Part shown: in pieces, positions 33,022 to 44,496 of the stretch | Position numbering within the stretch: position 1 is the first letter of the stretch | Layout: every line of letters starts with the position of its first letter | Source: JBFMEX01 sp040752215 | Lineage (GTDB): Bacteria; Pseudomonadota; Alphaproteobacteria; Rhizobiales; Hyphomicrobiaceae | NCBI GenBank assembly: GCA_040752215.1 | Contig: JBFMEX010000069.1 | Coordinates: forward strand, 26,751-90,750 | DNA length: 64,000 bases | Direction of reading: 5' to 3' | Notes under the pieces: model-generated | The model's input: the letters and a program-made list of their open reading frames with translations, nothing else | Databases searched by the model: none | What the model was told of the DNA's origin: nothing | Translations under genes and position numbers: made by a program

Positions 33022-33639
33022 TCAGAAGCGTGGAATGATTGCGGTGCGCTGGAGTTCGGCGCACGAGGCATGGCGATGGCAGCCGACGATATGGTCGTTG
33101 ACCAGCCCCGAGGATTGCATGAGCGCGTAGACCGTCGTCGGCCCGACGAAGCGGAACCCCTCGCGCTTCAGCGCCTTCGAGATCGCCCGCGACAGCTCCG
33201 TCTCGGACGGCACCTCGGCCAGGCTGCGGCGCCGGTGGACAATCGGACCGTCGGGCAGAAAGCTCCACACGAGCCGCGCGAGACCGCCCTTTGCGGCCAG
33301 CGCCAGCATCGCCTCGGCATTGGCGATCGTCGCCTCGATCTTGGCGCGGTTGCGAACGATTCCCCGATCCTGCATCAGCCGCTCGACGTCGCGCGGTCCG
33401 AAGCGGGCGATGCGCGCTGGATCGAAGCCGGCGAACGCGCGGCGGAACGCCTCGCGCTTCCTCAGGATCGTCAGCCACGACAGCCCCGCCTGGAAGCCTT
33501 CGAGCACGATCTTCTCGTAGAGTTCGCGGTCGCCCGTCCGCGGCACGCCCCACTCCTCGTCGTGATAGCGCGCGTACTCCGGGTCGGCGATGCCGGGCCA
33601 TGGGCAGCGCGTCGGGCCGACACTCTCAGGGGTGCTCAT
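33022..33639 (-). CDS. tag: DNA-3-methyladenine glycosylase I
   Basis: Base-excision repair enzyme removing 3-methyladenine, 205 residues. RCPWPGIADPEYARYHDEEW supplies the Cys and His of the zinc snap, and the C-terminal HIVGCHRHASC the other ligands. GFQAGLSWLTILRKREAFRR and RNRAKIEATIANAEAMLALA are helix-hairpin-helix-fold landmarks, and VGPTTVYALMQSSGLVNDHI is typical of the family end. ATG 33639 overlaps the ygfZ stop (ATGA), so translation is coupled. Confidence 0.95.
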   Translation of the reverse strand: MSTPESVGPTRCPWPGIADPEYARYHDEEWGVPRTGDRELYEKIVLEGFQAGLSWLTILRKREAFRRAFAGFDPARIARFGPRDVERLMQDRGIVRNRAKIEATIANAEAMLALAAKGGLARLVWSFLPDGPIVHRRRSLAEVPSETELSRAISKALKREGFRFVGPTTVYALMQSSGLVNDHIVGCHRHASCAELQRTAIIPRF

Positions 33640-34550
33640 GTCGGGTCCTGCGGGCTCTCGCCCGCGACGGCTGCGCCGGGCGACGGCAGCGTGAAGGTCG
33701 CGAACGATGGGATCTCGATGCCGAGTGCCACTCCGGCGGCTTCCAGCGTCGCGCCCTTGGCCTGCATCTCGACCGCGCGGTCGAGGCGAAGGAGCGCAAG
33801 CCCGCGCGAGCCGTCGGTGGAGCCGAGCGTGCCGATCAGCGCCTCGCCCGCCCGGACCGCGGTGCCGGGCGCTGGCAGCGGCGCCGTGCCGACCACGATC
33901 ACTACCCGCTTTCGCGTCGTGCCGCGGTGCTGCATGCGGCTCACCACCTCCTGGCCGACGTAGCAACCCTTCTTGAACGAGACGCCGGCCAGCTGGTCGT
34001 AGAGCGCCTCATGCGGATAGGTGTCGCCGAGCGCGAAGTCCTTGCCGGCCTCCGGCACGCCGAGCGCAATCCTGTGGGCGGCATACTCCTGCTGCGTCGC
34101 CGCCCGGCCGGCGGCGCCGATCAGCCAGTCGCCGCCCATCGCGACGAGACAGCGGTGGCCGAGGGCGGCAAGGCGCGGATCGGGAAACAGCAGCGCGTTC
34201 CTGGCATCGCATGCGGGTGGCGACCCGCCCCAGATCGCCGCCACGGTATAATGAGGTGAGACGTCGGCGATCTCGACCTTCGCGCGGAGCCTGTAGAGCG
34301 TGAGGCGTTGCGCCAGCTCGCGTGCCTTGTCGCGGGACGTATCCAGGCGAAAGCCGTCGGCGGCCTTCACGACAAAGAAGTCGAGCAGGATCTTGCCCTG
34401 CGGCGACAGCAGGCCGGCATGCAGTGCCGGTGCCGTGTCGAGATTGGCCATTTCGTTGGTGACCACCCGCTGCAGCAGCTTGCCGGCGTCCTCGCCGGTG
34501 ACGGCGACGACGCCCCTGTCGGGGAGCAGCGCAATGCGGGTCTCGGTCAT
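33636..34550 (-). CDS. ygfZ: Folate-binding protein YgfZ (iron-sulfur cluster assembly factor)
   Basis: GcvT-fold protein of 304 residues that helps assemble or repair Fe-S clusters in a folate-dependent way. ATG 34550 starts MTETRIALLPDRGVVAVTGE. The diagnostic KGCYVGQEVVSRMQHRG motif with its conserved Cys is present. A partial GcvT C-terminal barrel follows (TAVRAGEALIGTLGSTDGSR). It is divergent from pyrC, with 84 bases between starts, and heads the ygfZ-tag-HD operon. Confidence 0.93.
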   Translation of the reverse strand: MTETRIALLPDRGVVAVTGEDAGKLLQRVVTNEMANLDTAPALHAGLLSPQGKILLDFFVVKAADGFRLDTSRDKARELAQRLTLYRLRAKVEIADVSPHYTVAAIWGGSPPACDARNALLFPDPRLAALGHRCLVAMGGDWLIGAAGRAATQQEYAAHRIALGVPEAGKDFALGDTYPHEALYDQLAGVSFKKGCYVGQEVVSRMQHRGTTRKRVVIVVGTAPLPAPGTAVRAGEALIGTLGSTDGSRGLALLRLDRAVEMQAKGATLEAAGVALGIEIPSFATFTLPSPGAAVAGESPQDPT

Positions 34551-34634
34551 CTCTGCGCTCTGGCTTTTGTGGCTCGCCGGATTTAGGTATGCGTCTCGCG
34601 GCATGAAGGCAAGCGGGGCTGGGAGCGCATACGC

Positions 34635-35963
34635 ATGAGCGGCAGGTACGATCTGGTCGTCAAGGGCGCGACCATCGTCAACCACGACGGGCGGGCCGAG
34701 CGCGACCTCGCCATCCGCGACGGGCGGATCGCGGCGATCGGCTGGATCGATGCGGGGGCTGCGGCGGAGGTGGTGGATGCCCGCGGTTTGCATGTGCTGC
34801 CCGGCGTGATCGACACCCAGGTGCATTTCCGCGAGCCGGGCCTCGAGCACAAGGAGGACCTGTCGACCGGCGCGCGCGGCGCGGTGGTGGGCGGCGTGAC
34901 GGCCGTGTTCGAGATGCCGAACACCAATCCGCTGACGACCAGCGCCGAGACGCTCGCCGACAAGGTCCGCCGCGCGAATGGGCGCATGCACTGTGACTTC
35001 GCCTTCTTCGTCGGCGGCACGCGCGAGAACATCGACGACATCCCGCGCCTCGAGCGGCTCGAGGGCTCGGCCGGCATCAAGGTGTTCATGGGCTCCTCGA
35101 CCGGCAACCTCCTGGTCGACGACGAGGCCTCGCTCGACCGGATTGTCGCCCGTATCTCGCGCCGCGCCTCGTTCCACGCCGAGGATGAGGCGCGCCTCAA
35201 GGCCCGTGTGGACTTGCGCGCGCCGGGTGACCCATCCACGCACCCGATCTGGCGCGACGAGGAGGCGGCGCTCATTGCGACCACCAGGCTGGTGCGGCTC
35301 GCCGAGCGGCACGGCAGGCGCGTGCACGTGCTGCACGTCTCGAGCGCGGCCGAGATGGCGTTCCTCGCCGAACACAAGGAGTGGGCGAGCGTCGAGGTGA
35401 CGCCGCACCATCTGACTCTGGCCGGCCCCGAATGCTACGCCGAGCAGGGCACCTATGTGCAGATGAACCCGCCCGTGCGCGACGCCCGCCACCGCGATGC
35501 GCTGTGGGCGGCGCTGCAATCGGGCGTGGTCGACATCCTCGGCTCGGACCACGCGCCGCACACGCGCGAGGAGAAGGATCACCCCTATCCCGGCTCGCAC
35601 TCCGGCATGACCGGCGTGCAGACGCTGGTGCCGATCATGCTCGATCATGTCAACGCGGGGCGCTTGACGCTCGAGCGCTTCGTCGATCTGACCAGCGCCG
35701 GCCCGCAGCGCCTGTTCGGCATCCGCGGCAAGGGCCGGATCGCGGTCGGCTATGATGCCGATCTCACGATCGTCGATCTCGCGCGCGAGGAGACGATCAC
35801 CAACGAGTGGATCGAGAGCCGCGCCGGCTGGACACCCTACCATGGCGTCACCGTGAAGGGCTGGCCGGTCGGCACATTCGTGCGCGGCAGACGGGTCATG
35901 TGGCAGGGCGAGATTCTCGGCGCCGCCGAGGGTCGCCCAGTGCGCTTCTACGAGGGCGCGTGA
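34635..35963 (+). CDS. pyrC: Dihydroorotase, class I
   Basis: Zinc amidohydrolase of pyrimidine synthesis, 442 residues. The metal-binding motif is DTQVHFREPGLEHKEDL; GIKVFMGSSTGNLLVDDE follows, where the carbamylated Lys is expected; the later His ligands are in VHVLHVSSAAEM and VTPHHLTLAGPE, and the catalytic Asp is in ILGSDHAPHTREEKDHPYPG. SGMTGVQTLVPIMLDHV is typical of the class. No other pyr genes are nearby, so it may be monocistronic. Confidence 0.93.
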   Translation: MSGRYDLVVKGATIVNHDGRAERDLAIRDGRIAAIGWIDAGAAAEVVDARGLHVLPGVIDTQVHFREPGLEHKEDLSTGARGAVVGGVTAVFEMPNTNPLTTSAETLADKVRRANGRMHCDFAFFVGGTRENIDDIPRLERLEGSAGIKVFMGSSTGNLLVDDEASLDRIVARISRRASFHAEDEARLKARVDLRAPGDPSTHPIWRDEEAALIATTRLVRLAERHGRRVHVLHVSSAAEMAFLAEHKEWASVEVTPHHLTLAGPECYAEQGTYVQMNPPVRDARHRDALWAALQSGVVDILGSDHAPHTREEKDHPYPGSHSGMTGVQTLVPIMLDHVNAGRLTLERFVDLTSAGPQRLFGIRGKGRIAVGYDADLTIVDLAREETITNEWIESRAGWTPYHGVTVKGWPVGTFVRGRRVMWQGEILGAAEGRPVRFYEGA

Positions 35964-36043
35964 GGCCCGACGGCGTTGACATCGGTCAAGCGGCGGCCAC
36001 ACGACGAGTGTGATGGTTGCCGACGCGAGGCTCAGGGGGGCGG

Positions 36044-37201
36044 ATGTCGAAGTGGCATTGGATCATGGCCGTCGCCATCGCGGTGGCGCTGGCGCTCGGC
36101 GGCAGCTACCTCGTGCGCAATCGGCCGATCAGTGTCCGAGTCGTGAGCCTCGAGTACAATGTGCCAGTGCGCGTGTTCGGCCTCGGTACGATCGAGGCGC
36201 GCGTGCTTTCGCGGATCGGCTTCGAGGTCGGTGCGACGCTGACGGAGCTCAACGCCGATCATGGCGATGCGGTCAAGGCGGGAGCCGTGCTGTCTCGGCT
36301 CGCTAGCGCTACGCAGGTCGGCCGGGTCGAGAAGGCGCGCGCCGGGGTGCTGTCTGCGGAGGTCAATCTCAAGAAGGCGGAATCCAACGTCGAGAAGGGG
36401 CGCGCGGTGCTGGCGCAGCGCCAGGAGGCCAACAAGCGCAAGCAGGCCCTGGTCGGCCGCAGCGTCGTTTCCGAGCAGTCGGCCGAGGAGGCACAGCGCG
36501 ACGAGGACGTCGCCCGTGCCGAGCTTGCTGTCGCCGCGAGTGAGGTGGAGGTGGCGCGGGCAGGGGTGGCAGACGCACGCGCGTCGTTGGCGATCGAGGA
36601 GACGGCGCTCGCCAACCACGAGCTGCGCGCACCATATGACGGGATCGTGATCGAGCGTCACCGCGAGCTCGGCTCGGTGGTCAAGGCCGGCGACCCCATC
36701 TACACCCTCGTCGATCCCAAGTCGGTCTGGGGACTCTTCTATGTCGACGAATCGCGCGCCGGCCCAATCACGGAGGGACAGCGCGCGGAGGTGCGCATGC
36801 GCTCGCGACCGCGCGAGACGTTCACCGGCCAGGTGGCACGCATCGGCCTCGAGAGCGACCGCGTGACCGAGGAGCGGCGCGTCTACGTCAAGGGCGACAG
36901 CCCGCCGCCGCGGGTGTTCCTCGGCGAGCAGGTCGAGGCCTGGATCACGGTCGCAACCCTCGACGAGGCGCTGCTCGTACCGGAATCCGCGGCGCAGGCC
37001 TTCGACGGCCGCACCGCGCGAGTGTGGACGGTCGAGGGCGGCCGGCTGGCGCAACGCACCGTCGAGATCCGCCATCGTACCGACGATGCCCGGCTGGAGA
37101 TCGTCGGCGGCCTGCCCAAGGGTGCCGAGGTGGCAGCCGTCACTGGTGCCGGCTTCCGCGAGGGCCGCCGCGCGCGCATTGTGCGGGAGGCAGGCCAATG
37201 A
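36044..37201 (+). CDS. Membrane fusion protein of a DevBCA/MacAB-like exporter
   Basis: HlyD-type adaptor of 385 residues. I chose ATG 36044 (MSKWHWIMAVAIAVALALGG), a membrane anchor preceded by a G-rich stretch; an upstream ATG at 36017 adds an unlikely tail. Lipoyl half-motifs are at IGFEVGATLTELNADHGDAV and ELRAPYDGIVIERHRELGSV, with a long coiled coil between. The stop overlaps the permease ATG. With the next two genes it forms the adaptor-permease-ATPase order of DevBCA exporters. Confidence 0.87.
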   Translation: MSKWHWIMAVAIAVALALGGSYLVRNRPISVRVVSLEYNVPVRVFGLGTIEARVLSRIGFEVGATLTELNADHGDAVKAGAVLSRLASATQVGRVEKARAGVLSAEVNLKKAESNVEKGRAVLAQRQEANKRKQALVGRSVVSEQSAEEAQRDEDVARAELAVAASEVEVARAGVADARASLAIEETALANHELRAPYDGIVIERHRELGSVVKAGDPIYTLVDPKSVWGLFYVDESRAGPITEGQRAEVRMRSRPRETFTGQVARIGLESDRVTEERRVYVKGDSPPPRVFLGEQVEAWITVATLDEALLVPESAAQAFDGRTARVWTVEGGRLAQRTVEIRHRTDDARLEIVGGLPKGAEVAAVTGAGFREGRRARIVREAGQ

Positions 37202-38331
37202 ACCTCGCCTATCGAGATGTGCGCCACAACCTGTTTCGCTTTCTGCTCACCTGCCTCGGTCTCGGCCTGCTGCTCGGCGTGGTGCTCGGCATGATCGGCA
37301 TTTATCGCGGCATCGTTGTCGACGCGCTGACGGTGGTGCGGACCCAGGCCGCCGACCTGTGGGTGGTCGAAGCGGGAACTCTCGGGCCCTTCGCCGAGGC
37401 CTCGCGCATTCCCGGCGACACGCGCGAGGCCGTTCAGCGCCTCGCCGGTGTTGCTGCTGCCGGCTCGGTGACCTTTCAGACCATCGAGGCGCGGCACGGC
37501 GGCGCCAAGGTGCGTCTCTACGTGATCGGCTTCGAGCCGACGCGGCCGGGCGGGCCGCGCACGATCTCCGCCGGCCGGGCAATCGGGCGCAGCCACTACG
37601 AGATGATCGCCGACCGCCGCTCCGGCCTCGTGCTCGGCGATCGCATCGACCTCGGGCGGCACACGTTCGAGGTCGTCGGCCTGACCGAGGAGCAGGTCGC
37701 CTCGGGCGGTGATCCGGTCGTCTTCATCACCCTGCTCGACTCGCAGCGGCTCCAGTTCGATCTCGCCCCACCGGCAGCCCGGGTACAGGTTGCGCGGGGC
37801 GCCGCCGGTGCCAGCCGCGACACGGTCAACGCCGTGATCGCGCAGGTGACCGAAGGCGCGGCACCCGAGGCAGTTGCCGACGCGGTGCGCCGCTGGAAGC
37901 ATCTCGCCGCCATGACCCAAGCCGAGCAGGAGGCGACGCTCACCCAGTCGGTCGTCGATCGCGCGCGGCGTCAGATCGGGCTCTTCATGTCGATCCTGCT
38001 GGTGGTCTCGGCCGTCATCATCGCTCTCATCGTCTACACGATGACGATGGAGAAGCTGAAACAGATCGCGACCTTGAAGCTGATCGGTGCGCCCGACAGG
38101 ACGATCGTCGGCATGATCGTCCAGCAGGCGCTGGCGCTCGGCATGATCGGCTTTACCTCGGGAGCCGCACTGATCCTGCTGGTCAAGGATTTCTTTCCGC
38201 GCCGCGTCGTGCTGGAGCCGGAGAACGTGCTGATCCTCGGCGGCATCGTGTTCGTGGTCTGCATCCTGGCGAGCGGGCTCGGCGTGCGCGCCGCGCTCAG
38301 GGTCGATCCCGCCACCGCGCTCGGGAGCTGA
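37198..38331 (+). CDS. ABC exporter permease, FtsX/DevC-like
   Basis: A 377-residue membrane protein. A first helix (FRFLLTCLGLGLLLGVVLGM) is followed by a large periplasmic domain of about 200 residues. Three C-terminal helices complete it (LFMSILLVVSAVIIALIVYT, QALALGMIGFTSGAALILLV, ILGGIVFVVCILASGLGVRA). EKLKQIATLKLIGAPDRTIV is the FtsX-family coupling segment. This matches DevC/MacB permeases whose ATPase is a separate protein. ATG 37198 overlaps the adaptor stop (ATGA). Confidence 0.88.
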   Translation: MNLAYRDVRHNLFRFLLTCLGLGLLLGVVLGMIGIYRGIVVDALTVVRTQAADLWVVEAGTLGPFAEASRIPGDTREAVQRLAGVAAAGSVTFQTIEARHGGAKVRLYVIGFEPTRPGGPRTISAGRAIGRSHYEMIADRRSGLVLGDRIDLGRHTFEVVGLTEEQVASGGDPVVFITLLDSQRLQFDLAPPAARVQVARGAAGASRDTVNAVIAQVTEGAAPEAVADAVRRWKHLAAMTQAEQEATLTQSVVDRARRQIGLFMSILLVVSAVIIALIVYTMTMEKLKQIATLKLIGAPDRTIVGMIVQQALALGMIGFTSGAALILLVKDFFPRRVVLEPENVLILGGIVFVVCILASGLGVRAALRVDPATALGS

Positions 38332-38333
38332 GC

Positions 38334-39044
38334 ATGGCGGATAGCGTGTCTCGGCCGCCTCTCGTCAGCGTCCACGGCGTGTACAAGCATTTTGGCGAGG
38401 GCGAGACGCGGGTCGACGCGTTGAAGGACGTCACCTTGGATGTGCACCCGCGCGAGGTGGTGGCACTGCTTGGCCCTTCGGGTTCAGGCAAGACGACGCT
38501 GCTCAACGTCATCGGCTGCATCATCGATCCTTCGCAGGGGTGGATGGCGCTCGACGGCGAGGTGGTGTTTGACGGCCGCTGGCTGCGATCTGACCTCAGG
38601 CGCCTCAGGTTGGAGAAGATCGGCTTCATCTTCCAGTTCCACAATCTGCTGCCGTTTCTCGACGCCGCTGACAACGTCGCCGTCGCCATGCAGCTCGCAG
38701 GCGTCGACGCTGCCGAGCAGCGCCGCCGCGCGATCGAGCTTCTGGACTACCTCGAGGTCGGTCATCGCAAGCACGCGATGCCGGCCAAGCTTTCGGGCGG
38801 CGAGGCGCAGCGGGTGGCGATCGCGCGCGCGCTCGCCAACCGGCCGCGCATCATCCTTGCCGACGAGCCGACCGCTGCACTCGATTCCAAGCGTGCGGGG
38901 ATCGTGATGGACCTGCTTCGCAAGCTCGCCGCCGAGCAGGACGCGGCAATCATCGCCGTCACTCACGACGAGAAGATTTTCGACCGCTTCGATCGCATCT
39001 ACCAGCTCCGCGACGGCCGCCTCGACGGCGCGGCGTCGAGCTGA
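38334..39044 (+). CDS. ABC exporter ATP-binding protein, DevA/LolD/MacB-like
   Basis: A 236-residue ATPase with all motifs: Walker A LLGPSGSGKTTLLNVIG, signature KLSGGEAQRVAIARALANRP, Walker B IILADEPTAALD, and the switch His in AVTHDEKIFDR. It starts 2 bases after the permease stop. Such systems move envelope lipids, peptides or small molecules from the periplasm; the substrate here is unknown. Confidence 0.93.
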   Translation: MADSVSRPPLVSVHGVYKHFGEGETRVDALKDVTLDVHPREVVALLGPSGSGKTTLLNVIGCIIDPSQGWMALDGEVVFDGRWLRSDLRRLRLEKIGFIFQFHNLLPFLDAADNVAVAMQLAGVDAAEQRRRAIELLDYLEVGHRKHAMPAKLSGGEAQRVAIARALANRPRIILADEPTAALDSKRAGIVMDLLRKLAAEQDAAIIAVTHDEKIFDRFDRIYQLRDGRLDGAASS

Positions 39045-39087
39045 AGCCTGGAGAGGCCGGCCGTGATCTGCGGCGATGGACCCGATC

Positions 39088-39891
39088 TCACCCGCGCGGC
39101 TTCGACCCACCGAGCCCGCCCGGCAGCGGTGCCAGCGTGCCGCGCGACACGGCGTTCGAGCCGACCACGCGGGGCAGCACCTTCACCGTCGTGCCGACGC
39201 TGGCGAGGCTGGCCAGATGCACGACGTGCTGGTTCATCATCCGGAAGCAGCCCGACGAGGCCGCTTGGCCGATCGTCTTCGGGTCGTTGGTGCCGTGGAT
39301 GCGGTAGAGCGTGTTGCCGAGATAGATCGCCATCGCGCCCAACGGATTGCGAATACCGCCAGTCATCTTCTCGGGCAGCTTCGGGTCGCGCTCGCGCATC
39401 TCCTTCGGCGGATGCCAGTCGGGCCACTCAGCGATGCGCGAGATCTGTTCCGAGCCGGTCCAGGTGAAGCCCTCGCGGCCAACCGAGATCGGATACTCGA
39501 ACGCCTGCTTGGCATTGACGGTGAAGTAGAGGCGGCGGGCCTCGGTGTCGATCAGCACCGTCCCGGCCGGCTCCGTATTGGCGAACGCGACCAGTGGCGG
39601 CGCCTCGGGATCGATCACCGGGCGCGGTCCGCCGTCGAGCAGCGCGGGGAACGCCGGTCGCTCGTAGGGCCAATAGTAGTCGTCCTCCTCCTCGGGCGGA
39701 GCGCGATAGTTGGGCGGCGTGTAGCTGTAGGGGGAGAAGTAGCCGCCGCCACCGCGGCGCTTGGGCTTGGTGCCCTGCCAGCCGTGGCCATAGTCGTTCC
39801 AGCCGCCCCACGGCGAGAGGTCCTGGGCGGCGGCAGGGGTGGCGAAGGCGAGCACCGCGGAGGCGGCGAGGAGGGCGGATACGCGAACCAT
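39088..39891 (-). CDS. L,D-transpeptidase (YkuD/ErfK family)
   Basis: Periplasmic enzyme of about 267 residues. ATG 39891 (MVRVSALLAASAVLAFATPA) gives a clean signal peptide with CAGGAG upstream. A Gly/Pro/Tyr-rich linker (GGGGYFSPYSYTPPNYRAPP) leads to the YkuD domain: RLYFTVNAKQAFEYPISVGR, then YRIHGTNDPKTIGQAASSGC, with the nucleophilic Cys followed by FRMMNQHVVHLA. This short form may cross-link peptidoglycan or attach a lipoprotein. It is distinct from the larger YcbB-type enzyme at 8.1 kb. Confidence 0.92.
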   Translation of the reverse strand: MVRVSALLAASAVLAFATPAAAQDLSPWGGWNDYGHGWQGTKPKRRGGGGYFSPYSYTPPNYRAPPEEEDDYYWPYERPAFPALLDGGPRPVIDPEAPPLVAFANTEPAGTVLIDTEARRLYFTVNAKQAFEYPISVGREGFTWTGSEQISRIAEWPDWHPPKEMRERDPKLPEKMTGGIRNPLGAMAIYLGNTLYRIHGTNDPKTIGQAASSGCFRMMNQHVVHLASLASVGTTVKVLPRVVGSNAVSRGTLAPLPGGLGGSKPRG

Positions 39892-40187
39892 GACGGGGCT
39901 CCTGGCTGCACGCGAGCATGCCGGCCCCCATCCGGACATGCACGCTCCCCTTGTTTAGCTGGTGAATGCGGCGAAAGACAACAAGACGGAATTGTCGAAA
40001 TAATCGGCCGACACCAACGGCCGGCCCGCGCGCACGGATTGTGCTCGCGATGGCCACATGCAACCCGACAGTGTTAGCCCCATGAGCGAAAATTTCGACG
40101 TGCGCCGCCGCTGGCCGCGCGCAAGCATATAAAATGCCGGCGCGCAGGATGACGCCGGCAACAGGCCGAGACTTTCGCGCGACGGCA

Positions 40188-41018
40188 TTACGGCCCGAGC
40201 GCGACCAGCTTCCAGTCGAAGCCGCGGAAGGCGAGCTCGGCGGTCAGGTCGGAGCCTGCCGATGCGGCATCGCGGGCGAGGCCGACAGAGATCGACAGCG
40301 GTCCCTTCGGTGCAATTCGACGCAGATTGGCGAAGCCGATTGCGCGTGCGGGTGGCGGAGCGGACGTCGACCTTGAAGGTGAGGTCGCCGCCGACGGGGC
40401 CGCAACACGCCGGCCCTGCTGCTTGGCCTCCGCCTCCTCGGCCGATAGCGTGCGCACCGGACTTCCGGTCTGGCGCGCTTGGGCGGCGGTGCGCTCGGCG
40501 CGCTGCTCCGCCTCGCCAGCCGATAGCGTGCGCACGGGGCTGGCGGCCGGCGCCTGTTGCTGGCGCCGCGCGGTCTTTTGCTCGGCCTCCGCCTCGGAAA
40601 GAGTCCGGAACGGGCTCGCCGGCCTGTCGCCGGGTGCGGTCACCGCGCCCGCCTTGCTCCTCCCATCGGCCACGGTCGCGGACGGCACCAGCAGCCCAGC
40701 CGGTGCCGCGCGCACGATGCCGGCGACGATCTCGGAAAGTGCTGCCGACGGCTCCTGCGCGCGCGCAAATAGGTCGAGCAGTGCGGCCGGGCGGGCCAGC
40801 GCCGCCCGCGCTCGCTCCCGGCGCTCGGGATCGATCGCATCTGCGGGCACCGCCAGAGGCGCGAGGCCGGCGGCGACGCTCGCGAGGTCCACCTTGCGGG
40901 CCAGCAGGTCGCCGTCGCCGCGCTCGAACGCGAGTTGAAGTTGGTAAAGGCTCAGCGCCGGCCAGACGCCATAGAAAGCCGCCGCGAGCACCACCAGCAG
41001 AATGGCAACGCGCCTCAT
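40188..41018 (-). CDS. DUF2939 family protein with three internal repeats
   Basis: A 276-residue membrane-anchored protein from ATG 41018. An N-terminal helix (RRVAILLVVLAAAFYGVWPA) precedes SLYQLQLAFERGDGDLLARK, the DUF2939 pattern. The middle holds three imperfect copies of a unit of about 30 residues: SPFRTLSEAEAEQKTARR, SPVRTLSAGEAEQRAERT and SPVRTLSAEEAEAKQQGRR. The C-terminal domain ends TAELAFRGFDWKLVALG. DUF2939 proteins are unstudied. The repeats lie between the two conserved parts, as an inserted low-complexity linker. Confidence 0.75.
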   Translation of the reverse strand: MRRVAILLVVLAAAFYGVWPALSLYQLQLAFERGDGDLLARKVDLASVAAGLAPLAVPADAIDPERRERARAALARPAALLDLFARAQEPSAALSEIVAGIVRAAPAGLLVPSATVADGRSKAGAVTAPGDRPASPFRTLSEAEAEQKTARRQQQAPAASPVRTLSAGEAEQRAERTAAQARQTGSPVRTLSAEEAEAKQQGRRVAAPSAATSPSRSTSAPPPARAIGFANLRRIAPKGPLSISVGLARDAASAGSDLTAELAFRGFDWKLVALGP

Positions 41019-41179
41019 GCTCCGCACCTGGACGACGGCCCGCCGCGAGGGGCGGCAGAGAATCGGTTTCCACCCTTTGCTATCGCGTTCCGCGCCGCCC
41101 GTCACCGATGCGTGACAAAAAGGAACGCAGGCCGAGCCTCAGTCCGCCGGCCCCGACCGTGTCTCGCAGTGCCGGCGAT

Positions 41180-41470
41180 CTACTTCTTGCCGGCAGCGCA
41201 GGCCGAGAGTGCTTTGTCACGCTCCTGCGCCGATCGCTTCCACGCGTCCGGCGGCATCCTGTTGCACCAAGCGACGTGCGCCTTGAGGTCGGAGTGCCAC
41301 TCGGCGCCCTTGAAGCCGCACTTGAGCCGCTCGTTCTCCTGCTGCTGCTTCAGCGCCGTCGTGCCGTACCACTGGCAATTGGATTGGGCCGCCGCGCCCG
41401 TGGCCGCCGCCAGGCTCCAGCCGGCAGCCACCACGGCCAGCACTGCGGCGCCGGTGCGGATCGATCTCAT
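41180..41470 (-). CDS. Small exported protein with conserved-looking cysteines
   Basis: A 96-residue protein with signal peptide (RTGAAVLAVVAAGWSLAAAT, cleavage near GAAAQS). The mature part is short and Cys-containing (NCQWYGTTALKQQQENERLK, then CGFKGAEWHSDLKAHVAWCN and LSACAAGKK), giving four cysteines and possibly two disulfides. No function is known to me. It is monocistronic between the DUF2939 gene and recQ. Confidence 0.7.
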   Translation of the reverse strand: MRSIRTGAAVLAVVAAGWSLAAATGAAAQSNCQWYGTTALKQQQENERLKCGFKGAEWHSDLKAHVAWCNRMPPDAWKRSAQERDKALSACAAGKK

Positions 41471-41710
41471 GGCAAGCTTCCCTCGCTCGTTCTCGCCGGG
41501 AGCATGCCTCGATGCCCCGGATCTCGCCGTCGAACCTATCCGTCCGCTCCTGAACCCGGACTGAATGCGCCCCGGCGCCCCCGTTCACGATGACCGAACG
41601 GCGCCCGGCGTCAAGGTTTTCCCGTGGCGATGCAACAATGCCGGGGCGAAGGGGGGCAGAATCGCCTACGGTCCGCCCGACGGCAGAGCAATCGCATCCG
41701 GCACGACCGG

Positions 41711-41740
41711 TCCCCTCTCCCCACAAGCGGGGAGTGGGGA
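41711..41740. repeat. Palindromic intergenic repeat in the recQ upstream region
   Basis: TCCCCTCTCCCC and GGGGAGTGGGGA form a 12-bp inverted repeat (one mismatch) around ACAAGC. Short palindromes of this kind are dispersed in many Rhizobiales genomes. The 318-base gap 41471-41788 otherwise holds no gene I can support. Confidence 0.6.
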
Positions 41741-41788
41741 CGCCTCGGCCAGGCGCGGATTGCCCGGCCGTGGACGGGGCGGGGGACC

Positions 41789-43963
<2,175 letters not shown>

Positions 43964-44041
43964 GGGGTGCGGTTCGAGTCATTGCGTGTCGCGCGCATGG
44001 GCTCACCGGCTTGGAATGAATGAGCGGAAGCCCCGCCCCCT

Positions 44042-44278
44042 TCACTCCCCCTGATCCGCGCGCATGACGCGGAAGTAGTGGTCGGCGTGCTGGTAGAAGT
44101 TCTCCGCCTCGATCGTGTTGCCGGCACTGGCGGCGTCGCGGGCCAGTGCCAGGTAGCGCTCGTAGCTCGCACGCGCCGAAATGCCGCCGCGTGAGGTGGT
44201 GGTCTTGTTGCGCCGGTAATGCGGCCGGCCGTCGTGGCGGCCGATCGCGCGCGATCCGGTTTGTGGGGGTCTCGCCAT
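44042..44278 (-). CDS. Short protein resembling the DUF4167 N-terminal domain
   Basis: A 78-residue protein. A basic, polar head (GRHDGRPHYRRNKTTTSRGG) leads to RASYERYLALARDAASAGNT and IEAENFYQHADHYFRVMRAD, which matches the conserved YLxLARDAxxxGDxxxAENYxQHAEHYFR core of DUF4167 proteins. It lacks the long disordered tail of full DUF4167 proteins, one of which ends at the right edge of this window. Function unknown. Confidence 0.75.
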   Translation of the reverse strand: MARPPQTGSRAIGRHDGRPHYRRNKTTTSRGGISARASYERYLALARDAASAGNTIEAENFYQHADHYFRVMRADQGE

Positions 44279-44474
44279 AGCCCCTCCCTGTGCTCGAGTG
44301 GGTTGGCCGGTGTGGCCGGGCGCGATTTTGGCGGATCGAGTGTCCGTATAGCGCCGTTGGTCGGCCGGTCCCCGGCCGCAAAGTCGACGGGCCGCCGCCG
44401 GCTTGCAGCCGTGGCGGCCCTGTCTCGGCGTCGCCCGCTCGCCACGTCGTGGGGGCTGGCGACATCTTGTCGAA

Positions 44475-44491
44475 ACGCGTCAGCGACGCGT
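44475..44491 (-). terminator. Possible weak terminator after the cold-shock gene
   Basis: ACGCGTC and GACGCGT form a perfect 7-bp hairpin with a 3-base loop just beyond the cold-shock stop codon, followed on the minus strand by only a short TTT. The interval 44279-44496 otherwise shows no gene. Confidence 0.35.
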
Positions 44492-44496
44492 CGGCC

